Assembly: GCA_003427395.1 (NCBI GenBank)
Contig: BFEA01000486.1
Location: forward strand, 10,860-42,942
Source of the DNA: Chara braunii
Taxonomy: Eukaryota > Streptophyta > Charophyceae > Charales > Characeae
Length of the DNA: 32,083 nucleotides
Reading direction: 5' to 3'
A program made the translations under genes and the position numbers. The notes below the pieces were generated by a model. The model was not told the origin of the DNA and ran no database searches. It was given only the letters and a program-made list of their open reading frames with translations. Of the stretch, positions 7,872 to 17,791 are shown in pieces. Position 1 is the stretch's first letter, and each line of letters starts with the position of its first letter.

Positions 7872-9390
7872 AGGAGCCGACTTCCAAAGTGGCGCAGCAA
7901 GTATGGATTTTTGTTCAGCTTACGGGTACACCACCACCTTTCCCGGATACGAAAAAAATGAAAGCTTCTCATTCTACAGCATTCTCCCTCCATCCCTACC
8001 ACCTCCTAACCTCCTGGCAAAGAGCAGAAGAAAAAGGTGGGAGATTGAGGAGGGGATGAAATCATGTGAAGCTCCCTGATGATCTGCCCTGGCGTTCAGG
8101 CCATGCCTGGCCTGGAAAAGGTGCTTTGGCCTCTGCCCGAACATATGGAAAATCTTTTTCGTTCTTTTAAACGTGTAGTATTTCCCTGTGCCACTGGCCG
8201 ATTTGGCCTGCTAATGCCGGATCTCAGCCTACCAAGCATGTGGCAAAATACTTGCAATGTCGTGTTAAATTATAAATGGCACACCACAAGGTTCTGTTTT
8301 TTTGTTTTTTTTGTTTTTGTAATGACCCGTCATAACACAGACTGCGAACACTGCTGATTTCTGAAGTTCTGCTGATGGAATGGATGCCTTGCTGAGATTC
8401 CCGCATTCTGCTGTGTTTTCTAAGTCTGTGTGCGTGGCCCCGCGGCCCATGGGGTAGCGGAAAAACACTCAAGTGGGCAGGTAGGCCGATACCGCACCCC
8501 ACTGCAGTTGGCATGAAGGGGTACTGGAGGCCGAGCAGAAGAAGACAAAGTTGGCATTTTTAGAGTCCAGTAGCGGTAGGGTAGGTCTAGGCCGGTACCA
8601 GTCCAACCAGTCTGAGTCTAGAGCCTGTACGGGTAATATCAGGGTCTGCAATGATGTTTCCCGCCGAAACGGAGGAAGTACCGGTTGCTTGGGAAGGCCG
8701 AGCGGCCTGGAAGTCACTGCCCAGGAGGCAAGTAGGCCGCTATATCAAGAGGCCGGGCGGAGAGCCCAGCCTCATTCTTCAGTGTGCAAGTTTGGCGACA
8801 CGCTGCTGGAGCGCTGGCTGGAGTGGCGCTGGGAACTACAGCGCTGCTGGGAGGAAGAAGCCGGGAGCTTCCACCTTGGCTATGGTGGAGCTCTACCGGT
8901 AGGAGGAGGAGGGAGAAGGGGACCAAGGAAGAGAGTGGTAGGGTACTTACCTGGCTATGGCAGACACCATCTTCATCACCTAGTTAGGCGCTGCATCTGG
9001 AAGGCCCCAGTGGGGGTAGTGCCGCATCAAGGAAGCTCGGGGCAGAGTCAGGCATGGCGGTTGAGTGGGCAGCGGCATAGCTGCTTGATGATGACCTTGA
9101 AGTGGGGCAGCGGCATAGCTGCTTTGGGTTGTCCTTTGGACAGGAGGCTGAAGCCTCAGTAGTCCGCCATAGCCTCAGCCTGTATGTAGAGGAAGAGGAA
9201 AGGTGGCCATGGCTATGGTGGACCTCATGTTGTGCCTGCAGTAGAAGTGGGATTCGGACATTGATTCTGGTTCAGTCATTCAACATTATTATTGTTATTT
9301 CTTGTTTGAATGAGAGGGGAGGAGATAAGGAGGAAGAGATTGATTGGTTGGCGAAGAAGAAGAGCCTTGACATTTGTCTATGCTGGAGTA
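7872..9390. other. Unassigned region; one short direct repeat
   Basis: No domain was recognised on either strand. A 203-codon frame at 8,551-9,162 starts at a non-ATG context and is Gly/Arg/Trp-rich without recognisable content. The motif CAGCGGCATAGCTGCTT occurs at about 9,070 and again at about 9,105. Several TGGCTATGG motifs recur between 8,877 and 9,225, suggesting old local duplication. Confidence 0.4.
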
Positions 9391-9394
9391 CATC

Positions 9395-9470
9395 ATCTTC
9401 TTCTTCTTTCTCACTTCTTTTTCTTCTTCTTTCTCACTTCTTTTTCTTCTTCTTTCCCTCTCTCTCCTCT
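9395..9470. repeat. Short tandem repeat of a TTCTTCTTTCTCACTTC unit
   Basis: A unit of about 27 bp ending in CTCACTTCTTTT is repeated about two and a half times within a homopyrimidine tract. Confidence 0.8.
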
Positions 9471-9612
9471 CAAGTTCATTCTTTTCTTTTTGCAATTGGA
9501 TGGCATTGTACTTTCAGATGAATGTATACTTCGAAATTGGCCAGGATCGTAACATTTTAATTGGCACAGGCTGTCTGCACCGAGCTTGACAACCCCTCCC
9601 TGTCCCCCCCCC

Positions 9613-9614
9613 TG

Positions 9615-9649
<35 letters not shown>
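9613..9649. repeat. (CT)n microsatellite
   Basis: About eighteen CT units, giving Ser-Leu frames on plus and Glu-Arg frames on minus. Confidence 0.95.
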
Positions 9650-9818
9650 CCCCACAAATGGAGGTGTGATCATACTACCACCAAATGAACCATATACAAC
9701 TACAGGGGATGACCCTCTGGTGCAGAGCAGAGATCGATTATACAGCTGAGCACATTCCAACAGACTACAGCCTGCACAGAAAACTGCTACAGAAACATGC
9801 GGAGTATGACAGCTAGCT

Positions 9819-9917
9819 ACCGTCTTCACCAGGGCGTCATTATGGCTGCATCTGGACTGAAAGTTGCCCCAAATACGGTTATAATGACCGGGCGTTGTGG
9901 AAGGGCTTTTAGGGTAG
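9819..9917. mobile_element. MITE-like element, copy 1
   Basis: The core 9,819-9,892 matches 25,807-25,890: TACCGTCTTCACC, then GCTGCATCTGG, AAGTTG(C/T)CCCAAATAC, and ATAATGACCGGGCG here against ATAGTGACTGGGC there. Inverted arms GGGCGTCATTAT and ATAATGACCGGGCG are visible within this copy. The outer right arm is decayed, so the right limit is approximate. It is non-coding. Confidence 0.6.
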
Positions 9918-9966
9918 GGTTCCCATAGGTTGGGCCTTTGGCCAGATAGCCATTAGACGCTGCCTA

Positions 9967-10152
9967 GACCAACTGGCCTATCTCAGTTGGTACAGCTATC
10001 GCCTGTTAAAAGGCAGACCTGAGTTCGAATTCCGATGGAAATTCATGGAATCATCAAGTTAAACTACCTCAGCATTTACTTGGGGCCGGTCAGTTAAAAA
10101 ATCATATCTCAAGACCGTCGCCCTTTATAAAAACAAAAAAGAGAAAAAGAAA
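9967..10152 (+). mobile_element. tRNA-derived SINE, family 1, copy 2
   Basis: The A-box-like TGGCCTATCTCAGTTGG is at 9,974-9,990 and the B-box-like GAGTTCGAATTCC at 10,021-10,033, with a tRNA-like CCTGTTAAAAGG between them. The conserved tail block (GGGCCGGTCAGTT then ATATCTCAAGACCGTCG) is at 10,083-10,120, followed by an A-rich tail. Flanking repeats TAGAC(G/A)CTG(C/T)C at 9,954-9,964 and 10,153-10,163 differ at two positions and look like an aged target-site duplication. The tail block shared with the 6.3-kb copy defines the family. This copy sits near the 3' end of element B. Confidence 0.87.
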
Positions 10153-10287
10153 TAGACACTGTCGGTGGTGGCTCAAATGGGATGCATAGATGCTGTAGGC
10201 ACTGACCCTCGGATGGGGGGCACACAACGTGCGCATGGGGCCTCGTTACGCCTAACATCCGTGCAATGCAGCTCGTTCGATAGTGCT

Positions 10288-11124
10288 TCAACCAGGGCTG
10301 GGCCTGCTTGGTACCCTGTGCTGGTGACTGGTACAGCTGTCCACTCCATACTTTCCGCAAAATGGACATATAGTGTCCGGATGGGGAGGGTGCCTGCAGT
10401 CAGGAGCGGTGGGACAGTCCTCTGCACACACGGATGCAGAAACCATGTCATTGTAGTGATTGTGACAGAGACGATGGCGGCTACAGCCGAGTGTAACAGT
10501 GTTTGTGGTTGTGCAAAGGAGAAGGTCGCAGAGTGTTGGTGCATTGTCTTGCTGCAGCACGGGGCCAGAGGGATGATCTTCGACATAAAAGAGATTGCGG
10601 ATGGTTTGTTGTGGCAAGAAAACAGCATTGTTTTGTAAGAAATCAGTGACATCAATCATGCCATGGACCGTGGTGTCGTTGTCCCACAGCTCCCAGTGGT
10701 CAGAGGCATGTACAATGGCCATGTAATGGCCAGGGCCGTGCACAATGCAAGCAAAGATGTGGGATGGAGGATTAAACCACTCACCTGCTCGAGCATTGTG
10801 TAGGTCAAGTTGACGGTCCCTCATTGCTACTTGTAGGACAGCAATGGTAAAGCCTCGTTCGCTGGTATAATTACAATCCTCTGGCTGTCGTTGGGGAAGA
10901 TCAGCATCAAGCTGAAGGGTGATTGCAAGGAAGTCTGATGGTGTATAAAACAGGCGATGGAGAATGTGAAGACATATATTAGTTGCTGTCAGACCACGGA
11001 GATTGGTGAGGTTCTCAGGCTGGTTTGTTGGATGCTGGCCAACAATTTGCAGATCACCCAGATGGTCTAGCAAGCCCAAACTGTGTTGGGTTGTTTGCAG
11101 GTCAGTTATTTGCAGATCACCCAT
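10288..11124 (-). CDS. Josephin-like cysteine protease with C-terminal RING-like Cys/His cluster (element B)
   Basis: This is an open frame of 278 codons without internal stops. Residues 45-180 follow the Josephin fold order: a Cys51 segment (ICLHILHRLF), PSDFLAITLQLD, a GFTIAVLQVAM block like the FSIQVLQKAL of plant Josephins, then FACIVHGPGHYMAIV with His133 and HWELWDN with Asp148. The His-to-Asp spacing of 15 equals the His-to-Asn spacing in ataxin-3. Josephins cleave ubiquitin from proteins. Residues 199-256 contain C-x4-C, C-x2-H-x2-C-x2-H and a closing CPFC, resembling a RING or related zinc finger. The repeated motif GDLQI at the start belongs to the element leader. The frame overlaps the upstream leader frame by 19 nt in a different phase, so a frameshift or splice would be needed to join them. 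Activity is not shown, and the actual start is uncertain. Confidence 0.62.
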   Translation of the reverse strand: MGDLQITDLQTTQHSLGLLDHLGDLQIVGQHPTNQPENLTNLRGLTATNICLHILHRLFYTPSDFLAITLQLDADLPQRQPEDCNYTSERGFTIAVLQVAMRDRQLDLHNARAGEWFNPPSHIFACIVHGPGHYMAIVHASDHWELWDNDTTVHGMIDVTDFLQNNAVFLPQQTIRNLFYVEDHPSGPVLQQDNAPTLCDLLLCTTTNTVTLGCSRHRLCHNHYNDMVSASVCAEDCPTAPDCRHPPHPDTICPFCGKYGVDSCTSHQHRVPSRPSPG

Positions 11125-11498
11125 GTGGTCTGCGTGTGGCAGAGCACAAACCGGTCAGCCATTTGCAGATCCCCCATGTGGTCTAAGCCTTGTGGGGTCA
11201 ACTGCAATCCGGGCAGATCATGTTCCAATCCCTCAACGTTTAAAGTTGCATCCTGAGTAGGGACTGTACCTGGAGTCGGGAGTGTACTCTGGGCAGCGGC
11301 TGCATCCTGAGTAGGGACTGGTGGCTGCCTGCAGGCAGTTGGACCGTCTGCAGGAGGCATAGGAGCGGATATTGCCGTTTGAAACAAAGGAACCGCAACA
11401 ACCTGTGGAGGAGGCACAGAGAGAATCGGGGCAGACAAAGAAACAGGTTGCTGATCCCCGAACAAGTGACGATGTTGCGGATGTCGTCGGTGATACAC
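11106..11498 (-). CDS. P/Q/A-rich leader frame of element B
   Basis: A 130-codon frame rich in Pro, Gln, Ala and Val (VPPPQVVAVP, PTPGTVPTQD, LPGLQLTPQG). It ends in GDLQMAD and then a TAA overlapping the Josephin frame. The same protein segment, broken by a stop and a one-base deletion, precedes the GIY-YIG domain of element A, so this is probably the ancestral leader frame for both. No domain is recognised and the bias suggests a disordered segment. The frame may start further upstream; no convincing ATG was found. How it is joined to the Josephin frame is unknown. Confidence 0.45.
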   Translation of the reverse strand: MYHRRHPQHRHLFGDQQPVSLSAPILSVPPPQVVAVPLFQTAISAPMPPADGPTACRQPPVPTQDAAAAQSTLPTPGTVPTQDATLNVEGLEHDLPGLQLTPQGLDHMGDLQMADRFVLCHTQTTWVICK

Positions 11499-11725
11499 AA
11501 CAAGGAGTAGTGGTGTTGCAAACAGAAGCTGAACTTGTACCTAGCAACGCGGGTGGAACAATGGGAACAATGGAAACTGGAGAGTCTGTTCGCAAGCGAG
11601 ACCGTGGAGGAGATGGGGGTGGTGAGGAGGAACGCAGTCGTCTATGGCCAAGCACAGACAAAGATGAGAGGGGGGTGCATTGGGCAAGATTTCAAAGCAA
11701 AGGACGTGAGCGTCGAAGAGATTGT
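11153..11725 (-). repeat. Shared 5' module, element B copy
   Basis: These 573 bp align with 23,829-24,393 (565 bp) on the same strand at high identity by eye, with a 6-bp gap and two single-base gaps. Similarity stops abruptly at both ends: left at GGTCAGCCATTTGCAG and right at GAGATTGT. The module holds the P/Q-rich leader and probably the promoter of both elements. On the left, element B continues into Josephin-RING and element A into GIY-YIG-RT. Confidence 0.9.
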
Positions 11726-11806
11726 CATGTTCTTTGCATTGGAGCTGCAGGACAGGAAGCTGTAGCAGTAAAAACTAAACTAGGGGGAATTACAATGAGG
11801 GAAACT

Positions 11807-12058
11807 GTTGTACTGAAAACTGCAGCAGTGGAAACCGCAGCAGTAGAAACTGGAGCAATGGAAGTGGACACTGCAGCAGTGGAAACCGCAATAGTGGACA
11901 CTGCGGCAGTGGAAACTGGAGCAATGGAAACTGCAGCAGTGGACACTGCAGCAGTGGAAACCGCAACAGTGGACACTGCAGCAGTGAAACTGCAGGAGTG
12001 GAGACTCCAACAATGGAAACTGCAGGAGAGGAGACCGCAACAGTGGAAACTGCGGTAG
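11807..12058. repeat. 15-bp minisatellite (GCAGCAGTGGAAACT type)
   Basis: About sixteen units of a 15-bp motif, varying as GCAGCAGTGGAAACC, GCAACAGTGGACACT and GGAGCAATGGAAACT. One unit is interrupted and one is a base short. Because 15 is a multiple of three, most frames stay open and give AAVET pentads on the plus strand and Ser/Thr/Ala/Val- or Cys-rich repeats on the minus strand. It lies just 5' of the shared module of element B and is absent from element A. Confidence 0.93.
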
Positions 12059-12638
12059 CAGCAAATGAGTAAGCAGGGGCAGGACAAGAGCATTGTGGGG
12101 GCGAAGAAGAAATTGGATGATACAAGGACCATCGCAACATGCGTCGAAACCACTGAGAGAGACGCGTTGTCGGAGGGCACGGTGTCCCGGCCCTCCATTG
12201 TGTACCAGTTCCTCGCTCAGTGCCAGTCCCTTGCCGCGATAGACTGATCCCTAGGGTCATCTTGTGTTGTTTAGGTCTGGTGCCTGGATTATCCTCGGCG
12301 CGGACCGGCCCTGGTGGTGTAGCCCTCAGCAAAAGGGTGCGCCACAGGGCTTTCCATTGGTCCACGCAGGCTCGGCGCCCTGCTGTACAGCAGAGCACAA
12401 CCGGCCTGTGGCCGTAGTAGCCGTCACGTTCGCCCAGGAACGCGGAGGTGAGAAGACTGGCGCAGTCTTTTCTACTGCGCGCCGAGTGACCTTCTGTCAA
12501 GTAATGGGTTAGGTGCAATCACTGTCGGAAAAGGAAGAATAAGATGTCAAGTCAAACTCATTTTCTTTTATATGGGGAAATCTGGTGGCCTCAGGCCGCT
12601 GTGATGCTGCGGTTCCCTTTCCGATTTTGAACTGCCGT
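12059..12638. other. Unassigned stretch
   Basis: No recognisable gene. Open frames on both strands extend from the minisatellite or are short. It could contain the true 5' end or target flank of element B. Confidence 0.4.
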
Positions 12639-12639
12639 C

Positions 12640-12845
12640 ATCATTATTATTATTATTGTTATTACCACTAAAATTCCCTATTTTTGGTTTTCCGCCTGTC
12701 GGCCTGTCACTTCGTAGGGAAAGAGGAAAAGCGCCGATTCGGGTTTCGAACTGTAACAGCGGTCTTATGGCCTGGGTTTACTTATCCCTTGTATATCACC
12801 TGTACCAGACCTGCTTGTCTGAACCGTGCGGACCCCGATGTCTAG
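12640..12845 (-). mobile_element. SINE-like repeat, family 2, copy 1
   Basis: Read on the minus strand, the sequence has a B-box-like CAGTTCGAAACCC, then a block ending GGCGGAAAACCAA, then TTTTAG and a terminal (AAT)n tract (plus-strand ATTATT at 12,640-12,657). The order and several blocks match the repeat at 12,967-13,120. The (AAT)n end fits an RT-copied short element. Limits on the right are approximate, and I did not find a target-site duplication. Confidence 0.45.
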
Positions 12846-12966
12846 GTTAAGAGGCAGATGCAGTAAGGACTGAAAGGAAAAAGAAGAAAAGAAAAATAGT
12901 AGAAGAGAGAAAAGCAAGGGTGCTGCGCGAAAAAACTCTGGGATGCCACTCTTTCCTTTTCAGCGA

Positions 12967-13130
12967 TTAATGTTATTATTATTATTATTTCTTCATTACT
13001 ATTTAGTTTTTCTAAAATTGGTTTTCGACCTGTTGGCTCATCCTTTCGCGGGAAGCCAATGGTTCGAATTTCGAAGCCAACAGTTCGTAGCCTAAGTAGG
13101 CCAATCTTGCATAGACTGTCTGAGGGTAAG
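12967..13130 (-). mobile_element. SINE-like repeat, family 2, copy 2
   Basis: This is the same arrangement as the 12.6-kb copy: a B-box-like TTCGAAATTCGAACC, a GCCAACAGGTCGAAAACCAA block, TTTTAG and a terminal (AAT)n tract (plus-strand ATTATT at 12,970-12,988). The two copies are about 300 bp apart in the same orientation, so an old local duplication is an alternative to two insertions. Confidence 0.45.
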
Positions 13131-13191
13131 CCCCGATTTGGTGCTATGCGGTAAGACCCCAAAAGGAGGGCGACCCACTGCCGCATTGGTA

Positions 13192-13235
13192 GGAGGCTTA
13201 TCACCCCCCCTTATGGGAGGTCATAAGCCCCCTCC
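13192..13235. repeat. Inverted repeat / hairpin
   Basis: GGAGGCTTATCACC on the left pairs with GGTCATAAGCCCCCTCC on the right around a loop containing CCCTTATG. No associated gene was recognised. Confidence 0.6.
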
Positions 13236-13598
13236 TTGCCATCGGGCACGGGCACCCAACTGGAGTAGGGTCGTGCTGCGTTTTAAAGGGGGAAATATGG
13301 TTATCGAAGTCCTGTTATGGGATCGTCGGATTTTCTATGCAACCAATTCGGCAGGACTGGTGGTTGGTAGTGAGCTGGGTGTCGTCCTGCAGGCGACTAT
13401 TGGGTTTTAGTTTAGGGCGATTTCTTTTAAAGAAAAGAAAAAAAAAAGAATATAATATATAATTTAATTTTTAACTTGTTTGTACCATTCAAGAAGTTCT
13501 TTTTCTTGCCAAAACTCTCCGTTTAGTACACAAGGAAACGCTGCCTCTCAGAGTTTTATAAGAGGAGACCGCTGTGAGTCTCTCAGCAGACTTGATGA

Positions 13599-13657
13599 GG
13601 CTATCGTGCTGGAAGGAGGGAGTGGCAGGGCGCTGAGGCTATCGACTCTTGATAGCC
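13599..13657. repeat. Hairpin GGCTATC-GATAGCC with an extra direct copy
   Basis: GGCTATC at 13,637-13,643 pairs perfectly with GATAGCC at 13,651-13,657 across a 7-base loop. GGCTATC also occurs at 13,599-13,605, and an AATAGCC follows the hairpin. Confidence 0.55.
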
Positions 13658-13742
13658 TGCACTCTAATAGCCTGTCTCCCTCTAGTGCGGCGCTGGAGCA
13701 GAGGTGCTAGTACTTGCGTCGGCTATTGCAAAGAGGGTGGCT

Positions 13743-14075
13743 ATGGCACTGCACGGGTACAGGCCCAGGTACTGGTATCATCAGGCACGATGGAAACCCA
13801 CGTCCGGGGAAGGACCCTGGATTAACGTCATACTCAATTATGACGGTGGAGATGAGCTGGTAATGAAGATCAACGTGGAGGGAGCAAGAGAGGGGGAGAT
13901 GCGGACTAACTCGAAGTTACAGGACGGGATTTCGGAGGCGAGAGACCGGGCTGAGAGACGTTGCAGATGGGACGGAGCGACGGCAAGGCTACGGATAACA
14001 GTGGCCTATCACGAAACTGAGACCTCGATGGACACAGCAGACCTGGAACAGATCCACCAAGACAGGGACTCATGA
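13743..14075 (+). CDS. Unrecognised 110-codon open frame
   Basis: This frame starts with ATG in non-repetitive DNA. The sequence is mixed and charged (WINVILNYDGGDEL, RDRAERRCRWDG, a closing DLEQIHQDRDS) and not compositionally biased. No domain is recognised. It is on the same strand as the unrecognised locus at 17.8-20.2 kb and could be an upstream exon or an independent small gene, but nothing links them directly. Chance is possible at this length. Confidence 0.3.
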   Translation: MALHGYRPRYWYHQARWKPTSGEGPWINVILNYDGGDELVMKINVEGAREGEMRTNSKLQDGISEARDRAERRCRWDGATARLRITVAYHETETSMDTADLEQIHQDRDS

Positions 14076-17000
14076 GGGGAAAGTGAGATGAGTGATGCAG
14101 ACCGGGAGACGGATCTCAGATACTGGAATAGACCAGGCGAGATTGAGAAGCATCACCGGGCGGTGAAGCCAGTGGAGCGCGGACCCGAGGCTAGCTCTCG
14201 GCAACTGGCGCCCAGAGGCCACGGGACGGGAGAGGAACGAGGCAGGGGGAAAGGACGAGTGTGAAGGTCCAGGACTGGAGGTCAACTGTTGGGCGGTTCA
14301 GAGAAACGAGAGAGAGAGGGTGAGAGCAAAACGAAAGCGCAAAAGAGGCAGACGTCAACCTGACTGGTGTGCGCGAAGAGTCAGTGAGACGGGGGCGTGC
14401 ATACGCGAGCGACAGACGGATGTTTTCCGGAGCTGAAGCGAGGGAGAGAGAGAGAGGGCACGAACTTGTGGGGCGGTTTATTGGAAAGAGGATACTGTGA
14501 CCGTCGTGCTCGAATGGGCAGGTAGAGAGAGGAATACGCGCGCATTTCGACAGAATAGCAAATGTGGTGTCGCGCCAGTTTCTATGTTAGTGAGGGGACA
14601 TCGCGCGCTGAGAAGAAGAGTGAGAAGATAAACGGGGTCACTCCGAACAGGCTGTGCAAGAAGCATGTTGCTGTGCTAACTGGTTCTTGATTGGGAGTTT
14701 CTCCTGGCTGATCTCCTCCTGCTCGCCTTTGTTGACGTCTCAGGTTGACCCTCTGGGTGTTGTTCATTACTTCATGCCTCGCCCTCGTCATGACTGGCTT
14801 ATACTTTTATGCATGAGCCGCTATGACCGTCGAGGGCTATTTCTGGCACAACTGTTAAGTGACTAATAAACCATTGTGTTGGATGCTCGGCTGTGCGGGA
14901 TGTGGACGCGGAGCGGAAGGACGGTGCGTGCAAATGTGTGCAGCAAGAAGGGTGAAGACGTGAGGGCTTAGGCAGAAGTTGTTCTCTTAGAAGAGGTGGT
15001 GATGAGAGGCCGTAGAGTGACCGCATAGAGGTGGCATCCCTGGTACTTTTCTCGTGCCTTGCGACAACTTCTGGTTGAAGACCGATCAACCCTCACTCCC
15101 TTTTGCGAAACTGTTGGGCATCTAAGATTGATACTCAAGCTTTTGCCTATAGCTGAGCTTACCGCTGTATGATGACTGTTTACTAAAGCTAATCAAGAAC
15201 TGCCCGTTACTGAGCTTGCTCCCGAAGTTAATGTTCTTCTATTGACGTGTCATTCCCTGATGCTATCGGCTGATCGGGGCTCTAATCTCTGAGGCGTTGG
15301 CTCCTGGAAAGATAGTTGCGCGTGGTCTGACTATAGATGTGCAGGGTACATTGGATTGAGTGCGTTGTCACTTGTTTCTCTGGCGAATACGGGTAAACTC
15401 GGCAAAAAGTGTGGATCGTGGGAGTAGCAAACCGAGAACTGAGAAACCCTTGGGAGGACGAAATGGAGATGATAAAAACGGAGATGATGAGATGGAGACT
15501 CAGTTTAATTGGAGGAGAAAACGAGGACAGTGCTCTTGCTTAATTACAGATAAGTCTTATGATTAGTCTGTATAGAAGCTCCTTCGCCTCTTTCGTTCTC
15601 CTTCTATCACCCCTCTTGAGTCACCTGGACGGGACGGAGACCCGATTCGAGAATGGTCAGCCTGTAATCATTTCAGCAAGATGCCTCGTGTGGGTATGGC
15701 TTAATATGCTGGCTGGTAGAAACTGATATGACACTAGGGTGACATTGATGAATTGTTTGGGTCAAAATGGAAGACAAAACAGGGGTGTTTCGATCGAGAT
15801 AGTGATTGCAGATAAGATCTTTGTTTTCCGACTTCTTTGGGGTAACCTCAGTCCTAAAACCCTGTATCTCTGTTGAATGCTGCATGTGAAATGAGACGGA
15901 GGGGCGCCTCAATCTGGGCATGACCCGGTTGAGAGTGAGACCTGGGTGCATTTCTCCTTGTGCTTTGAGTGGTCTATCGGGACATGGGCAACGTCAAAGG
16001 GACATTTAGTCTTCTTCTTGCGTGTCTTGTGCCATGCTATCGCGCTCGTGTGACTGCACCTACGTGGTTGCACCGATTGTTCTAAGTGACTGCATAGCAC
16101 AAACACATTGTTTGATTGTATCGTGTGATAGCACAGAGTGACTGTTTTGCGTGACTGTACCTTGTGATTGCACTAATTGACTGCAAGGATACACGAGAGT
16201 AGGCTCACATGTGCTCTGGTAACTCTTAAAGGTGTGAGTTCGTTTTTGCCTTAAGATAAGCTGGATGCGAGACTACAACTCCGCAGATACATGTGTGTGT
16301 CGGCGAGGGCTTGGTTGGATGCGCTTGCCGGTCTGGCGAATACAGGCAAGTACCTGGACGGCAGGTGTTCTATGCCTTGACTTTTGATTAGATGGGGAAA
16401 AGAAGGGCAGTTCTGAGAAAAATCTCCTATGTTCTCGCTAAATTTCTACTTGATGGTGACTAAGAGTTTACTTAGCGAAGTTGGTACAAGGATTAATTCG
16501 AAGAAAGGCTGTTTGTATTCCTCGTTACTATCAGCAAGGCCTTGACTATACCATGAAAAGTCGTTATGTACGCCCCCGCTTGCTTTCAATTAACCCTTAA
16601 AGCAATCTGCAGAACCATGAGCACTAGGTCTATTCTCTCAGAGATTCAACTCCTGCCTGTTCAACCGAACTGGAGTACACGCTGGTCTGGCACCAGGAAT
16701 CTGAGGGTTTAAGTGAAAGACCCAGTTTCCCTCTTTGTTTAGAGTGATGTAATGCTTACAATCTGCCCATGAAAGGGGGCCCTGGCGAGTTATACTAAGG
16801 CTTGAGAATTGTGCTCCGACTCCCTGGCTGAACATCACGCGACGCGAGTAGCTGAGCCGAAAGTACCCAATCTCGTTTGGACTCTCCGTGCCGAATGCTT
16901 GAACCCACTCGAGAAGCTTGGCGTTTCCGTCACCTGGGAAAATCTCTGATTAGACGGGTCCTACCTGAGTATCGAAACCTCAAGGCTTTGTATGCTTACG

Positions 17001-17790
17001 ACAGTCATAGCACATAACTAGCAAGGGATTCTCCTATTTTGTTGCCCCTTTTGTCGAGAGTGCACAAAACCTGATTTCCCTCTGAAGTTTTCGTGGGAGT
17101 TTCGAGAAACAGCAAGCTTTGCTACTGGCCATATATGTTAAGCGCTCTAGTCACAAACGGAAAGCATCTCGCAAACCCGGTTGGTTGTCGACAATGCGAA
17201 AGCGAACTTCTTGTTCTTGCTTCTGAGGGCAAATGCGATGAGTCCCAGCAGAGAGACTGAGAGTAACACGGTGAGAGTTACTTGTTNGTTACACCGAAGC
17301 AAAGCAGAAGTCTGGGAAGAGGGTTTTACAGGAGTCCCGCAATCCCAGATTGAAGTGATGAGAAAACTTGTGTTGGATTTGGAGAGAGGACAGAGTGTTA
17401 TNGAGTATACTGCCTAATTTTGTGAATCGGGCGGGAAGCTACACGGTACAAATTCACACACTGAGAGCGTGGACCAAACAAAGGGGAAGTAGGGATCACC
17501 TAGGAACCAGTCGTAAAACTACAGCCTCCCGAGGCCGACTTGTCTGTTTGGCAAGGTGGTCAATTTGTATACGACTGGTACCTGATCGCGGTTCAGTTAG
17601 TATCCAATCTCTACTCAAGCAAGGATTAATCAGTGAGTAGTCAAAGTCTGATCGGTATCTCAGACTTCAGGTGACAGCCTGTAAATGGTAGCGGCTTACC
17701 ACTTTGGCAGACCCTAAGCAACGGTCGAAGCGCATCAAGTTTGCTTATTTCATTCGGGTTGCGGCCTAAACCTCGAAGAGGCTGGGGAAT
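14076..17790. other. Long stretch without recognised genes; degenerate GTGACTGCAC repeats
   Basis: No conserved domain on either strand. Between about 16,040 and 16,190 a degenerate motif of the type GTGACTGCAC / GTGATTGCAC / GTGACTGTAC recurs about eight times. The phrase CTGGCGAATACGGGTAA at 15,380 recurs as CTGGCGAATACAGGCAA at 16,333. Ambiguous single bases are at 17,287 and 17,402. The region may hold introns of the plus-strand locus to its right. Confidence 0.4.
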
Positions 17791-17791
17791 C

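Noticed and set aside
8551-9162. 203-codon plus-strand frame
   Set aside because: It starts without ATG in poor context, is Gly/Arg/Trp-rich, has competing antisense frames and no domain.
10165-10638. 157-codon plus-strand frame antisense to the Josephin frame
   Set aside because: It is a shadow of the minus-strand coding sequence and has no recognisable domain.
11233-11661. Cys/Ser-rich 142-codon frame in the element B leader
   Set aside because: The P/Q/A-rich alternative frame is conserved across the module junction, and the Cys/Ser frame ends in a stop without joining either downstream domain.
11372-12058. 228-codon plus-strand AAVET-repeat protein
   Set aside because: It reads antisense through the leader and then a 15-bp minisatellite. 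The openness is explained by unit length.
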